Part shown: positions 1-8,427 of the stretch, one piece after another | Position numbering within the stretch: the first letter of the stretch is position 1 | Layout of the letters: each line of letters begins with the position of its first letter | From: Candidatus Alistipes faecigallinarum | GTDB taxonomy: Bacteria > Bacteroidota > Bacteroidia > Bacteroidales > Rikenellaceae | Reading direction: 5' to 3' | NCBI GenBank assembly: GCA_019115605.1 | Contig: DXDG01000001.1 | Coordinates: forward strand, 62,001 to 126,000 | DNA length: 64,000 nt | Translations under genes and position numbers: made by a program | Notes under the pieces: generated by a model | Database searches by the model: none | Told to the model about the DNA's origin: nothing | What the model saw: the letters and a program-made list of their open reading frames with translations, nothing else

Positions 1-1
1 G

Positions 2-364
2 CAGACCGCCATCGAGGCTTTCGACGAGATCATCAACCAGATGCCCGAGTCGGAGGCCGCCTTCCAGATCGCCAAGGATGCCATTATCTCGCGTCTTCGC
101 ACCGACCGCACCACGGGTGCAGACGTGCTCAACTCCTACATCCTGCTGCGCCGTCTGGGTCTCTCGGAGGACCGCGACCGCCAGATCTTCGAGAAGGTGC
201 AGACGATGACGCTCGACGACGTGAAGGCCACGCAGCAGCAGTGGGTCAAGGACCGTCCCTACACCTACGGCATTCTGGGCGACATCAAGAACCTCGATCT
301 GAACTTCCTCAAGACGCTCGGCCCGATCCGCACCGTCTCGCAGGAGGAGATCTTCGGATATTGA
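2..364 (+). CDS. M16-family zinc peptidase, C-terminal fragment
   Basis: The reading frame is open from the window edge and ends at a TGA overlapping position 364, so only about the last 120 residues are present. The visible part has the alpha/beta character of the C-terminal half of an M16 (insulinase/pitrilysin) domain: helical segments with RL...D..TG.DVLNSYILLRRLGL, a segment MTLDDVKATQQQW that matches the usual 'lt.edv...ak.yl' helix of the family, and a final strand YTYGILGDIKNLD. The zinc-binding HxxEH half lies outside the window and cannot be checked. In Bacteroidetes such proteins are normally large, two-domain, exported peptidases. The gene converges on ahcY and shares its terminator. 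A pitrilysin-like assignment is inference from the C-terminal pattern only. Confidence 0.72.
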   Translation, partial: QTAIEAFDEIINQMPESEAAFQIAKDAIISRLRTDRTTGADVLNSYILLRRLGLSEDRDRQIFEKVQTMTLDDVKATQQQWVKDRPYTYGILGDIKNLDLNFLKTLGPIRTVSQEEIFGY

Positions 365-389
365 TCCCGGATCCTGCGGATAAGAAAAA

Positions 390-419
390 CCCCGGAAGCG
401 TTCGGCTTCCGGGGTTTTT
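390..419. terminator. Bidirectional intrinsic terminator between M16 gene and ahcY
   Basis: A 10-bp perfect stem (ccccggaagc / gcttccgggg) with loop gttcg is followed by five T on the plus strand and preceded by AAGAAAAA, which reads as a U-tract on the minus strand. It sits between two convergent genes and can stop transcription from both sides. Confidence 0.88.
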
Positions 420-501
420 CTTGGGTTGCGGCCGGCGCGGAGGAGCACAGTCGGCACAGGGGCCCGCGGTCTGCGCGAACACCCGGCCCCGCCGTCCGCA
501 A

Positions 502-1911
502 TCAATAGCGGTAGTGCTCGGCCTTGTAGGGGCCCTCGACGGGGACTCCGATATAGGCGGCCTGCTTCGGGGTCAGGTGCGTGAGTTCCACGCCGAGGCT
601 CGCCAGATGCAGGCGTGCCACCTCCTCGTCGAGGTGCTTCGGCAGGCGGTAGACACCCACTTCGAGCTTTTGCTCCCACAGCTCCATCTGTGCGAGGCAC
701 TGGTTCGTGAAGGAGTTCGACATGACAAACGACGGGTGGCCCGTGGCGCATCCGAGGTTCACCAGACGTCCCTCGGCCAGGATGAAGATCGAGTGGCCGT
801 CGGGGAAGGTGTATTTGTCGACCTGCGGCTTGATGTTGGTCTTGACGGCCGCGGATTTCTCCAGGCGCGCCATCTGGATCTCGTTGTCAAAGTGGCCGAT
901 GTTGCAGACAATCGCCTGGTCGCGCATCCGCTCCATGTGTTCGAGGGTGATGATGTCGCAGTTGCCCGTGCAGGTTACGAAGATGTTGCCCTCGGCCAGC
1001 GCGCTCTCGACGGTCTTCACCTCGAAGCCCTCCATGGCGGCCTGCAGGGCGCAGATCGGGTCGATCTCCGTAACGATCACCCGGGCGCCGTACGAACGCA
1101 TCGAACGGGCGCAGCCCTTGCCCACGTCGCCGTAGCCGCAGACGACGACCACCTTGCCGGCGATCATCACGTCCGTGGCACGCTTGATGCCGTCGGCCAG
1201 CGACTCGCGGCAGCCGTAGAGGTTGTCGAACTTCGACTTCGTGCAGGAGTCGTTCACGTTGATGGCCGGGACGAGCAGTTCGCCCGCCTCCTGCATCTGG
1301 TAGAGCCGGTGCACGCCCGTCGTCGTCTCCTCGCTCACACCGCGCCACTCCTCCACCGTGCGGTGCCACTTTCCGGGGTCTTCGGCCAGCAGCGTACGCA
1401 GCGTGCCGAGGATCACCTCCTCCTCGTAGGACGAAGGCTCCACGTCGAGCGTCGCGGCGTCGTTCTCGGCCTTGTAACCCTTGTGGATCAGCAGCGTGGC
1501 ATCGCCGCCGTCATCCACGATGAGCTGCGGGCCCTTGCCTCCGGGGAACGAGAGTGCCATGGCCGTACACCACCAGTACTCGGGCAGCGTCTCGCCCTTC
1601 CAGGCGAAGACCGGGACACCGGCGGCGGCAATGGCCGCAGCGGCATGGTCCTGCGTCGAGAAGATGTTGCACGAGCACCAGCGCACGTCGGCACCCAGCT
1701 CCACGAGGGTTTCGATCAGAATGGCCGTCTGGATCGTCATGTGCAGCGACCCCATCACACGCACCCCCTTGAGGGGCTTCTGCGGGCCATATTTGCGGCG
1801 CACGGCCATCAGACCCGGCATTTCATGCTCGGAGATCTCGATCTCCTTGCGGCCCCACTCGGCCAGCGACATGTCGGCGACCTTGTAGGGAAGATTCAAA
1901 TCCAAATACAT
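502..1911 (-). CDS. ahcY: S-adenosylhomocysteine hydrolase
   Basis: Cleaves S-adenosylhomocysteine to homocysteine and adenosine in the cytoplasm, using bound NAD, and so relieves product inhibition of methyltransferases. The 469-residue protein is full length. It shows the substrate-domain motifs SLHMTIQTA (about 54-62) and STQDHAAAA (85-93), the [11 protein letters not shown] segment (about 220-230), the NAD-binding loop GYGDVGKG at 259-266, and the family's C-terminal KAEHYRY tail that reaches into the neighbouring subunit's NAD site. It starts 7 bases after the riboflavin kinase stop codon, so it is probably the last gene of the rsfS-to-ahcY operon, although a promoter of its own inside the upstream gene cannot be excluded. 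Confidence 0.97.
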   Translation of the reverse strand: MYLDLNLPYKVADMSLAEWGRKEIEISEHEMPGLMAVRRKYGPQKPLKGVRVMGSLHMTIQTAILIETLVELGADVRWCSCNIFSTQDHAAAAIAAAGVPVFAWKGETLPEYWWCTAMALSFPGGKGPQLIVDDGGDATLLIHKGYKAENDAATLDVEPSSYEEEVILGTLRTLLAEDPGKWHRTVEEWRGVSEETTTGVHRLYQMQEAGELLVPAINVNDSCTKSKFDNLYGCRESLADGIKRATDVMIAGKVVVVCGYGDVGKGCARSMRSYGARVIVTEIDPICALQAAMEGFEVKTVESALAEGNIFVTCTGNCDIITLEHMERMRDQAIVCNIGHFDNEIQMARLEKSAAVKTNIKPQVDKYTFPDGHSIFILAEGRLVNLGCATGHPSFVMSNSFTNQCLAQMELWEQKLEVGVYRLPKHLDEEVARLHLASLGVELTHLTPKQAAYIGVPVEGPYKAEHYRY

Positions 1912-1918
1912 AGACGTT

Positions 1919-2344
1919 CTATTGATTGTTTTCGTTGATCCGTTTCAAAATTTCATCCCGGTCCCGCACGATCTGCGCCCGCAGCTCCCCGACCGAAGCA
2001 AAGCGGCGTTCCCCGCGGATCCGCTCCAGCAGTTCGACCCGCAGCGGCCGCCCGTACAACTCGCCCGAGAAGCCGAAAAGATGCGTTTCGAGCCGCCGCT
2101 CGGTCCCGCCGACCGAAGGGTTGCTGCCCAGGTTCGACATGGCATCGTACCACCGGCCCGCTACCGCGGCGCGCGAGCGATAGACCCCGTCCTCCAGAGC
2201 GAGCTCCTCCTCGACGGCAAGGTTGGCCGTCGGAAAGCCCAGCTCGCGACCCAGCCGGCGGCCGTGTCCGACCACCCCTTCAATCACGGCAAGCGGCGCC
2301 GCATCCGGGTCCCCGGCAGGTATGTGATTCCGCAATTCGGCCAT
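1919..2344 (-). CDS. Freestanding riboflavin kinase domain protein
   Basis: Predicted to phosphorylate riboflavin to FMN. At 141 residues it is only the flavokinase half of the usual bifunctional RibF (about 310 residues); the N-terminal FMN adenylyltransferase nucleotidyl domain is absent. The kinase motifs are intact: [11 protein letters not shown] at about 32-42 (the GxPTAN loop), GVY at 53-55, then SNLGSNPS and the ExH..GF.GELYG region, and RIRGERRF...L..QI..D near the end. Its ATG overlaps the stop of the permease gene upstream by one base (TGATG), suggesting coupled translation; there is no room for a lost N-terminal domain. Either FAD synthetase is encoded elsewhere, or a bifunctional RibF also exists and this is a second flavokinase. 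Confidence 0.86.
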   Translation of the reverse strand: MAELRNHIPAGDPDAAPLAVIEGVVGHGRRLGRELGFPTANLAVEEELALEDGVYRSRAAVAGRWYDAMSNLGSNPSVGGTERRLETHLFGFSGELYGRPLRVELLERIRGERRFASVGELRAQIVRDRDEILKRINENNQ

Positions 2345-3450
2345 CAGATCTTCTCCGTCAGTTTGCGCACCAGCCTGAATTGCGAGAAGAACTCCTTGGC
2401 AAAGACGCGGATGACCGTATAGGAGGGGATAGCCAGCAGCATGCCGAGGATTCCGGCCAGCGATCCGGCGATCAGGATCACGAGGAAGATCTCGAGCGGA
2501 TGGGCCTTCACGCGTTCGGAGTAGAGCGTCGGCTGAAGCACGAAGTCATCCAGCCCCTTCAGCACGAGCAGCGACCCGGCAATGACCAGTGCCGTGTGTC
2601 CCACGCTCATCCCCTCGATCGGCGTGATGATGCCGACAATGACCGAGAAGATGCCGCCGATGAGCGGTCCGGCATAGGGCACGACGTTCATCACGCCCAT
2701 GACCAGTCCGATGAAGGCCGCATCGGCGGCCCGCATGCCGAAGGCAACCATCGTAAGGGTAACGGCGATCGTAAGCAGCAGGCTCTCGGAGAGGATTCCC
2801 GTGAAGTAACGCGCCAGGAGCACCGTCACGGAGTCCAGCGCCCGGGTGATGTTCTCCCGGTACCGGTCCGGGAAGAGGGTCGTTACCATCGAGTAGAACA
2901 GCCCCTCGTCCTTGAGGAAAAAGAAGGTGATGAACGAGATCGAAAAGATGGAGATCACCGAAGAGATCACCACCCCGACGATCGACGAGAAGAGCGTGTT
3001 GAACGAATCGAGATCAACCACCTGCTGCAGCGTCTTGGTCAGCGCCTCCGTGAGCGAGAAGGTATCGGACGACTGGGAGAAGAGCGACTGCAGGTAGTTC
3101 TGCATCCGCGAGAGAGGCTCCTCGACAGAGGCTAGGACAGCCGTGAAATCGACATGTGCGAACTGGTTGATCTTATTGAATACCAGAGGAATGAACAACG
3201 AGCACAGCGTGGCGATCACCGCCCAGATCACCACCAGCGTAACGAAGGCCGCCAGCCAGCGCGGCACGCGCCAGCCCCGGACATGCAGTGCCGACAGCCA
3301 CCTTACGAGCGGAGAGCCCATGACAGCCAGCACGGCCGAGATGAGGATATAGACGACGATCGATGAAAAATACCAGACCAGAAAGAGCACGGCGGCCACC
3401 ACGGCGGCACCCGCTATGAACTTCAGAATGGTCTGCGGCGTTGTTTTCAT
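2344..3450 (-). CDS. AI-2E family (PerM/TqsA-type) membrane transporter
   Basis: A 368-residue polytopic inner-membrane protein with the layout of the AI-2E/PerM family: two hydrophobic hairpins at the N-terminus (about 9-35 and 64-85), a soluble helical insert (about 90-150), and a C-terminal bundle of further membrane segments containing GVMNVVPYAGPLIGG and GLDDFVLQP, both characteristic of the family. Members have been linked to autoinducer-2 export or to ion antiport, and substrate cannot be predicted from sequence. It lies 24 bases after psd and overlaps the riboflavin kinase start by one base. Confidence 0.9.
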   Translation of the reverse strand: MKTTPQTILKFIAGAAVVAAVLFLVWYFSSIVVYILISAVLAVMGSPLVRWLSALHVRGWRVPRWLAAFVTLVVIWAVIATLCSLFIPLVFNKINQFAHVDFTAVLASVEEPLSRMQNYLQSLFSQSSDTFSLTEALTKTLQQVVDLDSFNTLFSSIVGVVISSVISIFSISFITFFFLKDEGLFYSMVTTLFPDRYRENITRALDSVTVLLARYFTGILSESLLLTIAVTLTMVAFGMRAADAAFIGLVMGVMNVVPYAGPLIGGIFSVIVGIITPIEGMSVGHTALVIAGSLLVLKGLDDFVLQPTLYSERVKAHPLEIFLVILIAGSLAGILGMLLAIPSYTVIRVFAKEFFSQFRLVRKLTEKI

Positions 3451-3474
3451 CTGCGGCGGACTTTTTCTATTCGG

Positions 3475-4155
3475 CTATTCGGCCTCGACCTTGCGCAGTC
3501 GTGCAATGGGAGTCTGCGACCCGACCACCGGATCGCCGATCTCAACCAGCAGCTCGCTGTCGCGCGGAACCAGCACGTCGACGCGCGAGCCGAACTTGAT
3601 GAATCCGCAGACGCTGTTCTGCTCGACGGCATGTCCCACCTTCATGTAGGAGATGATCCGGCGGGCAATCAGTCCGGCAACCTGGCGGAAGAGCACCTGC
3701 TGTCCCGAGGGCATGCGGATGACGGTCGTCGTACGCTCGTTCTCGGTCGAGGACTTGGGGTGCCAGGCCACCAGGAAGCGTCCCGGATGGTATTTGAAAT
3801 ACTCAACCTCACCTCCCACGGGAACCCAGTTCATGTGGATGTTCGTAATGGACATGAAGATCGAGATCTGCATCATCTCGCGACCCAGATACTCCGTCTC
3901 CTGGACGCACTCCGTAACGACGACCCGGCCGTCGCAGGGAGCAAAGACCAGGTCGGCATCGTGGATGCGCACCCGCCGCGGTTCGCGGAAGAACGCCACG
4001 ATGAAGAACCAGAACAGCAGCAGAAATGCCGTACCGCCCCAAAGCAGCAGTTCATTGGCATCGCTTTCGAGCAACCGATAAAAGAACCACCAGATGAGCA
4101 GGCAGACAACGCCCGAAATACCGATGATCTTGTAGCCTTCCTTGTTTATTCTCAT
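3475..4155 (-). CDS. psd: Phosphatidylserine decarboxylase proenzyme
   Basis: Converts phosphatidylserine to phosphatidylethanolamine at the inner membrane. At 226 residues it is the short form of the enzyme. Two N-terminal hydrophobic segments (about 9-26 and 36-56) are followed by APCDGRV (72-78), IFMS..NIHMNW.P..G (about 99-114) and the self-cleavage site FGSRVDVLVP, where the G189-S190 bond is expected to break so that the serine becomes the catalytic pyruvoyl group. It starts 21 bases after cdsA, whose product CDP-diacylglycerol feeds phosphatidylserine synthesis; the synthase itself is not in the window. Confidence 0.95.
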   Translation of the reverse strand: MRINKEGYKIIGISGVVCLLIWWFFYRLLESDANELLLWGGTAFLLLFWFFIVAFFREPRRVRIHDADLVFAPCDGRVVVTECVQETEYLGREMMQISIFMSITNIHMNWVPVGGEVEYFKYHPGRFLVAWHPKSSTENERTTTVIRMPSGQQVLFRQVAGLIARRIISYMKVGHAVEQNSVCGFIKFGSRVDVLVPRDSELLVEIGDPVVGSQTPIARLRKVEAE

Positions 4156-4176
4156 AATCGAAAACGATTTGCGGTT

Positions 4177-5037
4177 TTACATGACGATAAGCATATACAC
4201 CAATACGAAAGGTGCCGACAGCAGCATGGCGTCGAAACGGTCCAGAACGCCTCCGTGCCCCGGGATCAGACGGCCCGAGTCCTTGACACCAGCCGCCCGC
4301 TTGAACATCGACTCCGCGAGATCCCCCAGCACACCCGTCACGGCAGCGACAAGCGCCAGACCGGCCCAGGCAAGGTAATCCGCGCCGAGCAGACGGGCCG
4401 CGAGCAGCCCCAGAGCCACGGCGCCCAGAAGACCCCCGAAGAAGCCTTCCCACGACTTCTTGGGCGAAAGCCGCTCACAGAGGCGGTGCCGTCCGAGGGT
4501 CATGCCCACCAGATAGGCGAAGACGTCGTTGGCCCAGATGATGAAGACGTAGGCGATCATCGCCCCGGGCTGCCATCCCGCGCCTCCGGCTACGGGAATG
4601 AAACTCATCAGCGAGAGGGGCAGCGCCACATAGACGACGCCCAGCAGGGTTACGCCCACATCCGCCGCAGGATGCTCGCGCCGGCGGAAGAGCTCGCAGA
4701 CCAGCATCAGCGGCAGCAGCAACAGCAGGAAAGCCAGTCCCCGCACCAGCCACGGGCTGTCGCCGAGGACAACAAGTCCCTGCTCATAGGCGATGCAGTA
4801 GGCAAAATAGAAGTTCAGGGCCAGCAGGACAACTCCGGTGATCGTTCCGATCAGGCGCTGGGGCGCCGAGCCCTGTTTCTCCACCAGCGAGTAGAACTCC
4901 GACATGCCGGCCACGAGGATCACGGCGAGCAGCGCGCCGAAACTCCATACCGACCAGTATATGGCCCCGAGCACCACCACGCCGAGAATCAGTCCGCTCG
5001 CCGTCCGCACTCCAAGGTCTTTCATCTTTTCACTCAT
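4177..5037 (-). CDS. cdsA: Phosphatidate cytidylyltransferase (CDP-diglyceride synthase)
   Basis: Makes CDP-diacylglycerol from phosphatidate and CTP, the branch point of phospholipid synthesis. The 286-residue protein has about eight hydrophobic segments. Near its C-terminus are the family features SPKKSWEGFFGG and the CdsA signature spanning MFKRAAGVKDSGRLIPGHGG followed by DRFD. It stands between ftsH (42 bases upstream) and psd (21 bases downstream), a functional pairing of two phospholipid enzymes. Confidence 0.96.
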   Translation of the reverse strand: MSEKMKDLGVRTASGLILGVVVLGAIYWSVWSFGALLAVILVAGMSEFYSLVEKQGSAPQRLIGTITGVVLLALNFYFAYCIAYEQGLVVLGDSPWLVRGLAFLLLLLPLMLVCELFRRREHPAADVGVTLLGVVYVALPLSLMSFIPVAGGAGWQPGAMIAYVFIIWANDVFAYLVGMTLGRHRLCERLSPKKSWEGFFGGLLGAVALGLLAARLLGADYLAWAGLALVAAVTGVLGDLAESMFKRAAGVKDSGRLIPGHGGVLDRFDAMLLSAPFVLVYMLIVM

Positions 5038-5079
5038 CCGTCAAGCAAGGTTTTTGGGTTCGCAGTTTCGGTTTCCGGC

Positions 5080-7203
5080 CTATTTCTTTTCGCCTTCCGG
5101 CGCCGGGGAGTCCTTTTTCGCAGCCGCAGCCGCCGGCTCCTCCGCTTTCGAGGCGGAGAGTTCCGCTCCGCCCGGCGTCGTTGCAGTCCCGACCGCGGAT
5201 CCGGAGGTTGCCGCAGCAGCATCCCCTGCCGGGGCGGCCTCACCAGCAGCCGCCTCACGGGCGGCCGCCTCGCGGCGCTCACGCTCGATATCCTTCTTGC
5301 GCTTGCCGAAGATCCGCTCGACATCCTCCGTGAAGACCACCTCGCGCGAGAGCAGCAGCTCGGCAAGCTCCTTCATGCCGGCGGCGTGCTCCTTGAGCAC
5401 CTTCTCGGCCATGGCATAGGCCTCGGCGATCAGGCGCTTGGCCTCGGCGTCGATCCGCTGGGCCGTCTGCTCGGAGTAGGGCTTCGTGAAGGCCATGTCG
5501 CTCTGGCCCGTCGAATCGTAATAGGAGAGCGTACCCACGTCGGAGCTCATGCCGTAGTAGGCCACCATGGCGTAGGCCTGCTTCGTTACGCGCTCCAGGT
5601 CGTTCAGCGCTCCCGTGGAGATCTCGCCGAAGGTCAGCTGCTCCGAAACACGTCCGCCGAGCGTCGCGGCCATCTCGTCCATGAGCTGCTCGCGCGTGGT
5701 GATCTGACGCTCCTCGGGCAGGTACCATGCCGCACCGAGTGCCTTGCCGCGCGGGATGATCGTAACCTTGATGAGCGGACTGGCGTTCTCCAGAATCCAG
5801 CTTACCGTGGCGTGTCCGGCCTCGTGGTAGGCGATCACGCGCTTCTCCTCGTCGGTGATGATCTTGTTCTTGCGCTCCAGACCGCCCACAATGCGGTCAA
5901 TGGCAGCCAGGAAATCCTCCTTCGAGATGAATTTCTTGTTGTGGCGCGCCGCGATCAGCGCCGCCTCGTTGCAAACGTTGGCGATGTCGGCGCCCGAGAA
6001 TCCGGGGGTCTGACGCGCCAGGAACGAACGGTCGAGTGCCGGGTCGAGCTTCAGCGGACGCAGGTGCACCTCGAAGATCTCCTCGCGCTCCTTGACGTCG
6101 GGCAGCCCCACCTCGATCTGCCGGTCGAAACGCCCGGCGCGCATGAGCGCCTTGTCCAGGATGTCGGCCCGGTTGGTCGCCGCCAGGACGATGACACCCG
6201 TATTGGTCTGGAAGCCGTCCATCTCCGTGAGGAGCTGGTTGAGCGTATTTTCGCGTTCGTCGTTGCCGGAGAAGCCCGCATTCTTGCCGCGCGCGCGGCC
6301 GATGGCGTCGATCTCGTCGATGAAGACGATGCAGGGGGCCTTCTGCTTGGCCTGCTCGAAGAGGTCGCGCACGCGCGAGGCTCCCACACCGACGAACATC
6401 TCCACGAAATCCGATCCCGAGATCGAGAGGAACGGCACGTTGGCCTCACCGGCCACGGCCTTCGCCAGCAGCGTCTTGCCCGTTCCCGGAGGGCCCACGA
6501 GCAGGGCGCCCTTCGGGATCTTGGCTCCGAGCTCCTTGTATTTGTCGGCCTTCTTGAGGAAATCGACGATCTCCATGATCTCGACCTTGGCCTCCTCAAG
6601 GCCCGCCACGTCCTTGAACGTAACGCGCTTGTTGTTGTCCTTGTCGAAGACCTGCGCCTTGGCCTTGCCCACGTTCATGATACCGCCGGCACCGCCGGCA
6701 CCGCCGCCGCGCGCCATCGAGCGCATGATGAAGAACCAGGCTCCGATCAGGACCACCCACGGCAGGAGGTTGATCAGCAGCGAGGTCCAGTCGCTCTTCT
6801 CGTTCTTGTAGATCACCGGAACCTCGTGTCCCGAGAGCTCCTCGGCGGCCTTCAGATCCTCGCGGAACGAATCGACCGAACCGATGGTGAAGAAGAACTG
6901 CGCCCCGTTTTCGGGAATCCGGCCGAACTGCTTGTCCGACGTATCCTTGCGGTATTTCTCGATGGCCTCCTCGGTCAGGAAGACCTGGGCCTGGTCGCGG
7001 TTCACGACCTGGATGCGGGCGACATCGCCCTGCTCGACCATCCGGGCGACCGACGACCAGTCGCTCGGCTGCGGAGCCTCGCTGCCGCCGCCGATAATCG
7101 CCCAGCCGATGATGAAAAGAGCGGCCAGCCCGTAAAGCATGTAGGAGGGCCGCGGCATGTTCACCTTATTATTGTTATTGTTGTTTTTACGCTGTTGTGC
7201 CAT
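5080..7203 (-). CDS. ftsH: ATP-dependent zinc metalloprotease FtsH
   Basis: Membrane-anchored AAA+ protease that extracts and degrades misassembled membrane proteins and some regulators. The 707-residue protein has membrane segments at about 21-38 and 147-163 flanking a periplasmic domain, Walker A GPPGTGKT at 237-244, Walker [10 protein letters not shown] (292-300), the second region of homology [19 protein letters not shown], and the zinc site HEAGH at 460-464. Two oddities: an Asn run (residues 7-12) in the short cytoplasmic N-terminus, and a long Ala/Pro/Glu-rich C-terminal tail (roughly the last 70 residues) after the peptidase domain. It begins 11 bases after rsfS, and shares its operon with cdsA and psd. 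Confidence 0.98.
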   Translation of the reverse strand: MAQQRKNNNNNNKVNMPRPSYMLYGLAALFIIGWAIIGGGSEAPQPSDWSSVARMVEQGDVARIQVVNRDQAQVFLTEEAIEKYRKDTSDKQFGRIPENGAQFFFTIGSVDSFREDLKAAEELSGHEVPVIYKNEKSDWTSLLINLLPWVVLIGAWFFIMRSMARGGGAGGAGGIMNVGKAKAQVFDKDNNKRVTFKDVAGLEEAKVEIMEIVDFLKKADKYKELGAKIPKGALLVGPPGTGKTLLAKAVAGEANVPFLSISGSDFVEMFVGVGASRVRDLFEQAKQKAPCIVFIDEIDAIGRARGKNAGFSGNDERENTLNQLLTEMDGFQTNTGVIVLAATNRADILDKALMRAGRFDRQIEVGLPDVKEREEIFEVHLRPLKLDPALDRSFLARQTPGFSGADIANVCNEAALIAARHNKKFISKEDFLAAIDRIVGGLERKNKIITDEEKRVIAYHEAGHATVSWILENASPLIKVTIIPRGKALGAAWYLPEERQITTREQLMDEMAATLGGRVSEQLTFGEISTGALNDLERVTKQAYAMVAYYGMSSDVGTLSYYDSTGQSDMAFTKPYSEQTAQRIDAEAKRLIAEAYAMAEKVLKEHAAGMKELAELLLSREVVFTEDVERIFGKRKKDIERERREAAAREAAAGEAAPAGDAAAATSGSAVGTATTPGGAELSASKAEEPAAAAAKKDSPAPEGEKK

Positions 7204-7214
7204 AAAAAATCAGT

Positions 7215-7571
7215 CTACTCTTCGTATTCGTACTTTACCATCGGCGCATCGGCCCACAACTCCTCGAGTTTGTAAAAGCTGCGCAGATCGGTCTGGAAGA
7301 TGTGCACCACCACGTCCACATAGTCCATGGCGATCCACAGGGCCGTCTGCTGCCCTTCGACGCGCCAGACCTTCTCTCCGAGCGTTTCGAGCACCTTCTC
7401 CTCGATTCCGTCGGCTATGGCCGCCACCTGTGTGGTGGAGTCAGCGTTGCAGACGACGAAGTGCGAGCAGATGGCGCCGTCGAACCCCGAAAGGTCCAGC
7501 GATACAATATTCTTACCTTTTTTATCTTCAATCGCGCTGACGATCGTTTCGATCAGTTTGTTCATATCCAT
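7215..7571 (-). CDS. rsfS: Ribosomal silencing factor RsfS
   Basis: Binds ribosomal protein L14 and blocks joining of the subunits, lowering translation when nutrients are scarce. The 118-residue protein matches the RsfS/DUF143 family in length and motifs: D.SGFDGAICSHFVVCNADSTTQVAAIADGIEE, then WRVEGQQTALWIAMDYVDVVVHIF and FYKLEELW. It is the first gene of the seven-gene minus-strand operon, with a strong promoter box only about 20 bases upstream. Confidence 0.96.
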   Translation of the reverse strand: MDMNKLIETIVSAIEDKKGKNIVSLDLSGFDGAICSHFVVCNADSTTQVAAIADGIEEKVLETLGEKVWRVEGQQTALWIAMDYVDVVVHIFQTDLRSFYKLEELWADAPMVKYEYEE

Positions 7572-7593
7572 TCATTACGGGTCTATAACCTTG

Positions 7594-7601
7594 CAAAGGT
7601 A
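7594..7601 (-). promoter_or_regulatory. -7 promoter element for the rsfS-ftsH operon
   Basis: TACCTTTG on the minus strand matches the Bacteroidetes -7 consensus TAnnTTTG and would start transcription near 7588-7591, about 17-20 bases before the rsfS ATG. No TTG was seen at the usual -33 distance. Confidence 0.7.
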
Positions 7602-7720
7602 GGAAAAGAGATCGACATATGAAAATAACGCTCCAAAAATCGGCAATGAATCCCGCTTCGCCCGGCATCCCGGGCACGGACCAACCCTTTCCAAGGAACC
7701 GCGACGGAGAAAAAACGCCG

Positions 7721-7742
7721 TTTTGCAAAAAAAATTGCAAAA
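7721..7742. repeat. TTTTGCAA-A6-TTGCAAAA inverted repeat upstream of arsR
   Basis: Perfect 8-bp arms (7721-7728 and 7735-7742) around six A. A third TTGCA occurs at 7746-7750 and provides the -33 TTG of the arsR promoter, so TTGCA recurs at roughly helical spacing (12 and 11 bases). It could be a protein site or a bent, UP-like A-tract region; function not known. Confidence 0.5.
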
Positions 7743-7745
7743 AAC

Positions 7746-7776
7746 TTGCAGGACTGGATCAATGTTCGTATTTTTG
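7746..7776 (+). promoter_or_regulatory. Promoter of the arsR gene
   Basis: TTG at 7746-7748 and TATTTTTG at 7769-7776, separated by 20 bases, fit the Bacteroidetes promoter model. Transcription should start near 7780, inside the operator palindrome and about 18 bases before the ATG. Confidence 0.78.
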
Positions 7777-7781
7777 CGAAC
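7764..7781. promoter_or_regulatory. ArsR operator 1 (GTTCG-N8-CGAAC)
   Basis: Perfect inverted repeat overlapping the -7 box of the arsR promoter, embedded in ATGTTCGTA...CGAA. The same TTCG-N8-CGAA arrangement recurs upstream of the thioredoxin gene at 8146-8161. Position over the promoter is what an ArsR-type autorepressor would need. Confidence 0.68.
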
Positions 7782-7797
7782 GACTTTGAAGAACAAC

Positions 7798-8121
7798 ATG
7801 AAAACGAGGAACTATACCGAACGCGAAGAGCGGATCGCCCGTTTTGCCAAGGCGATGGGACACCCGGCACGGATGGCGATCCTGCACTTTCTGGCCTCGC
7901 AGCAGAGTTGCTTTTTCGGGGAGATCCACGAGGTGCTGCCCATTGCCAAGGCCACCGTCTCGCAACACCTCAAGGAGCTGAAGGATGCCGGGCTGATCCA
8001 GGGCGAAATCGAGACCCCGAAGGTGCGCTACTGCATCAACCGCGACAACTGGCGGCTGGCCCGCAGTCTCTTTGCGGAGTTTTTCAGCGACGAGCCCCGC
8101 GACAGCTCCTGCTGCGGATAG
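7798..8121 (+). CDS. arsR: ArsR/SmtB-family metalloid-responsive repressor
   Basis: A 107-residue winged-helix regulator, expected to repress this cluster until a trivalent arsenical or metal binds. The core reads ARFAKAMGHPARMAILHFL, then a recognition helix AKATVSQHLKELKDAGLI and the wing IQGEIETPKVRYCIN. Cysteines at 38, 79, 105 and 106 (the protein ends SSCCG) are candidates for As(III) coordination, though the classic ELCVCDL motif of E. coli ArsR is missing. The ATG at 7798 is chosen because the longer open frame from 7723 would begin upstream of the predicted transcription start. The operator palindrome at 7764-7781 covers its promoter. Confidence 0.88.
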   Translation: MKTRNYTEREERIARFAKAMGHPARMAILHFLASQQSCFFGEIHEVLPIAKATVSQHLKELKDAGLIQGEIETPKVRYCINRDNWRLARSLFAEFFSDEPRDSSCCG

Positions 8122-8142
8122 GCCGTTGTTTTTTTGCTCTCC

Positions 8143-8165
8143 ATGTTCGTAATTCGACGAATTAC
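8143..8165. promoter_or_regulatory. ArsR operator 2 with perfect 17-bp palindrome
   Basis: GTAATTCG-A-CGAATTAC at 8149-8165 is a perfect palindrome. Aligned with operator 1 the two sites share ATGTTCGTA (8143-8151 and 7762-7770) and CGAA at the same spacing. It lies in the 72-base gap between arsR and the thioredoxin gene, so the downstream genes may have their own repressed start. Confidence 0.66.
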
Positions 8166-8193
8166 ATACATATTTTATAAAAACAGATCGAAA

Positions 8194-8427
8194 ATGAAAA
8201 TCAAGGTTTTGGGAACGGGATGCGCCGGATGCAGGGCGCTCTACGAAACGGTCGGCAAGGTAGTCGCCGAAACGGGTATTGACGCCGAGATCGTCAAGGA
8301 GGAGGATATCACGAAGATCCTCGAATACGGTGTCTATTCGCTGCCCGCACTGGTGGTGGATGACAGGGTCGTCTCCTCGGGACGCCGCCTTACGGCGGCA
8401 GAGGTCAAAAAACTGCTCGAAGCATGA
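8194..8427 (+). CDS. Small redox-active thioredoxin-fold protein (ArsE-like)
   Basis: A 77-residue protein of the minimal thioredoxin (redox-active disulfide protein 2, MTH895-like) type: strand MKIKVLG, active-site CAGC with cysteines 10 and 13, and a cis-proline loop SLPALVVDD. Such proteins relay electrons through a dithiol. In Bacteroides ars operons a small protein of this sort (ArsE) stands before ArsF and ArsG; the name here rests on that context, so no symbol is given. The ATG at 8194 is preferred over an upstream in-frame ATG at 8134, which would run through the operator. Its stop overlaps the arsF start by four bases (ATGA). Confidence 0.84.
   Translation: MKIKVLGTGCAGCRALYETVGKVVAETGIDAEIVKEEDITKILEYGVYSLPALVVDDRVVSSGRRLTAAEVKKLLEA

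Noticed and set aside
3631..7275. 1214-codon open frame on the plus strand
   Set aside because: It lies antisense to ftsH, cdsA and psd; composition (Arg, His, Glu, Leu-rich) is the shadow of GC-rich coding DNA, and the minus-strand genes have full family motifs.
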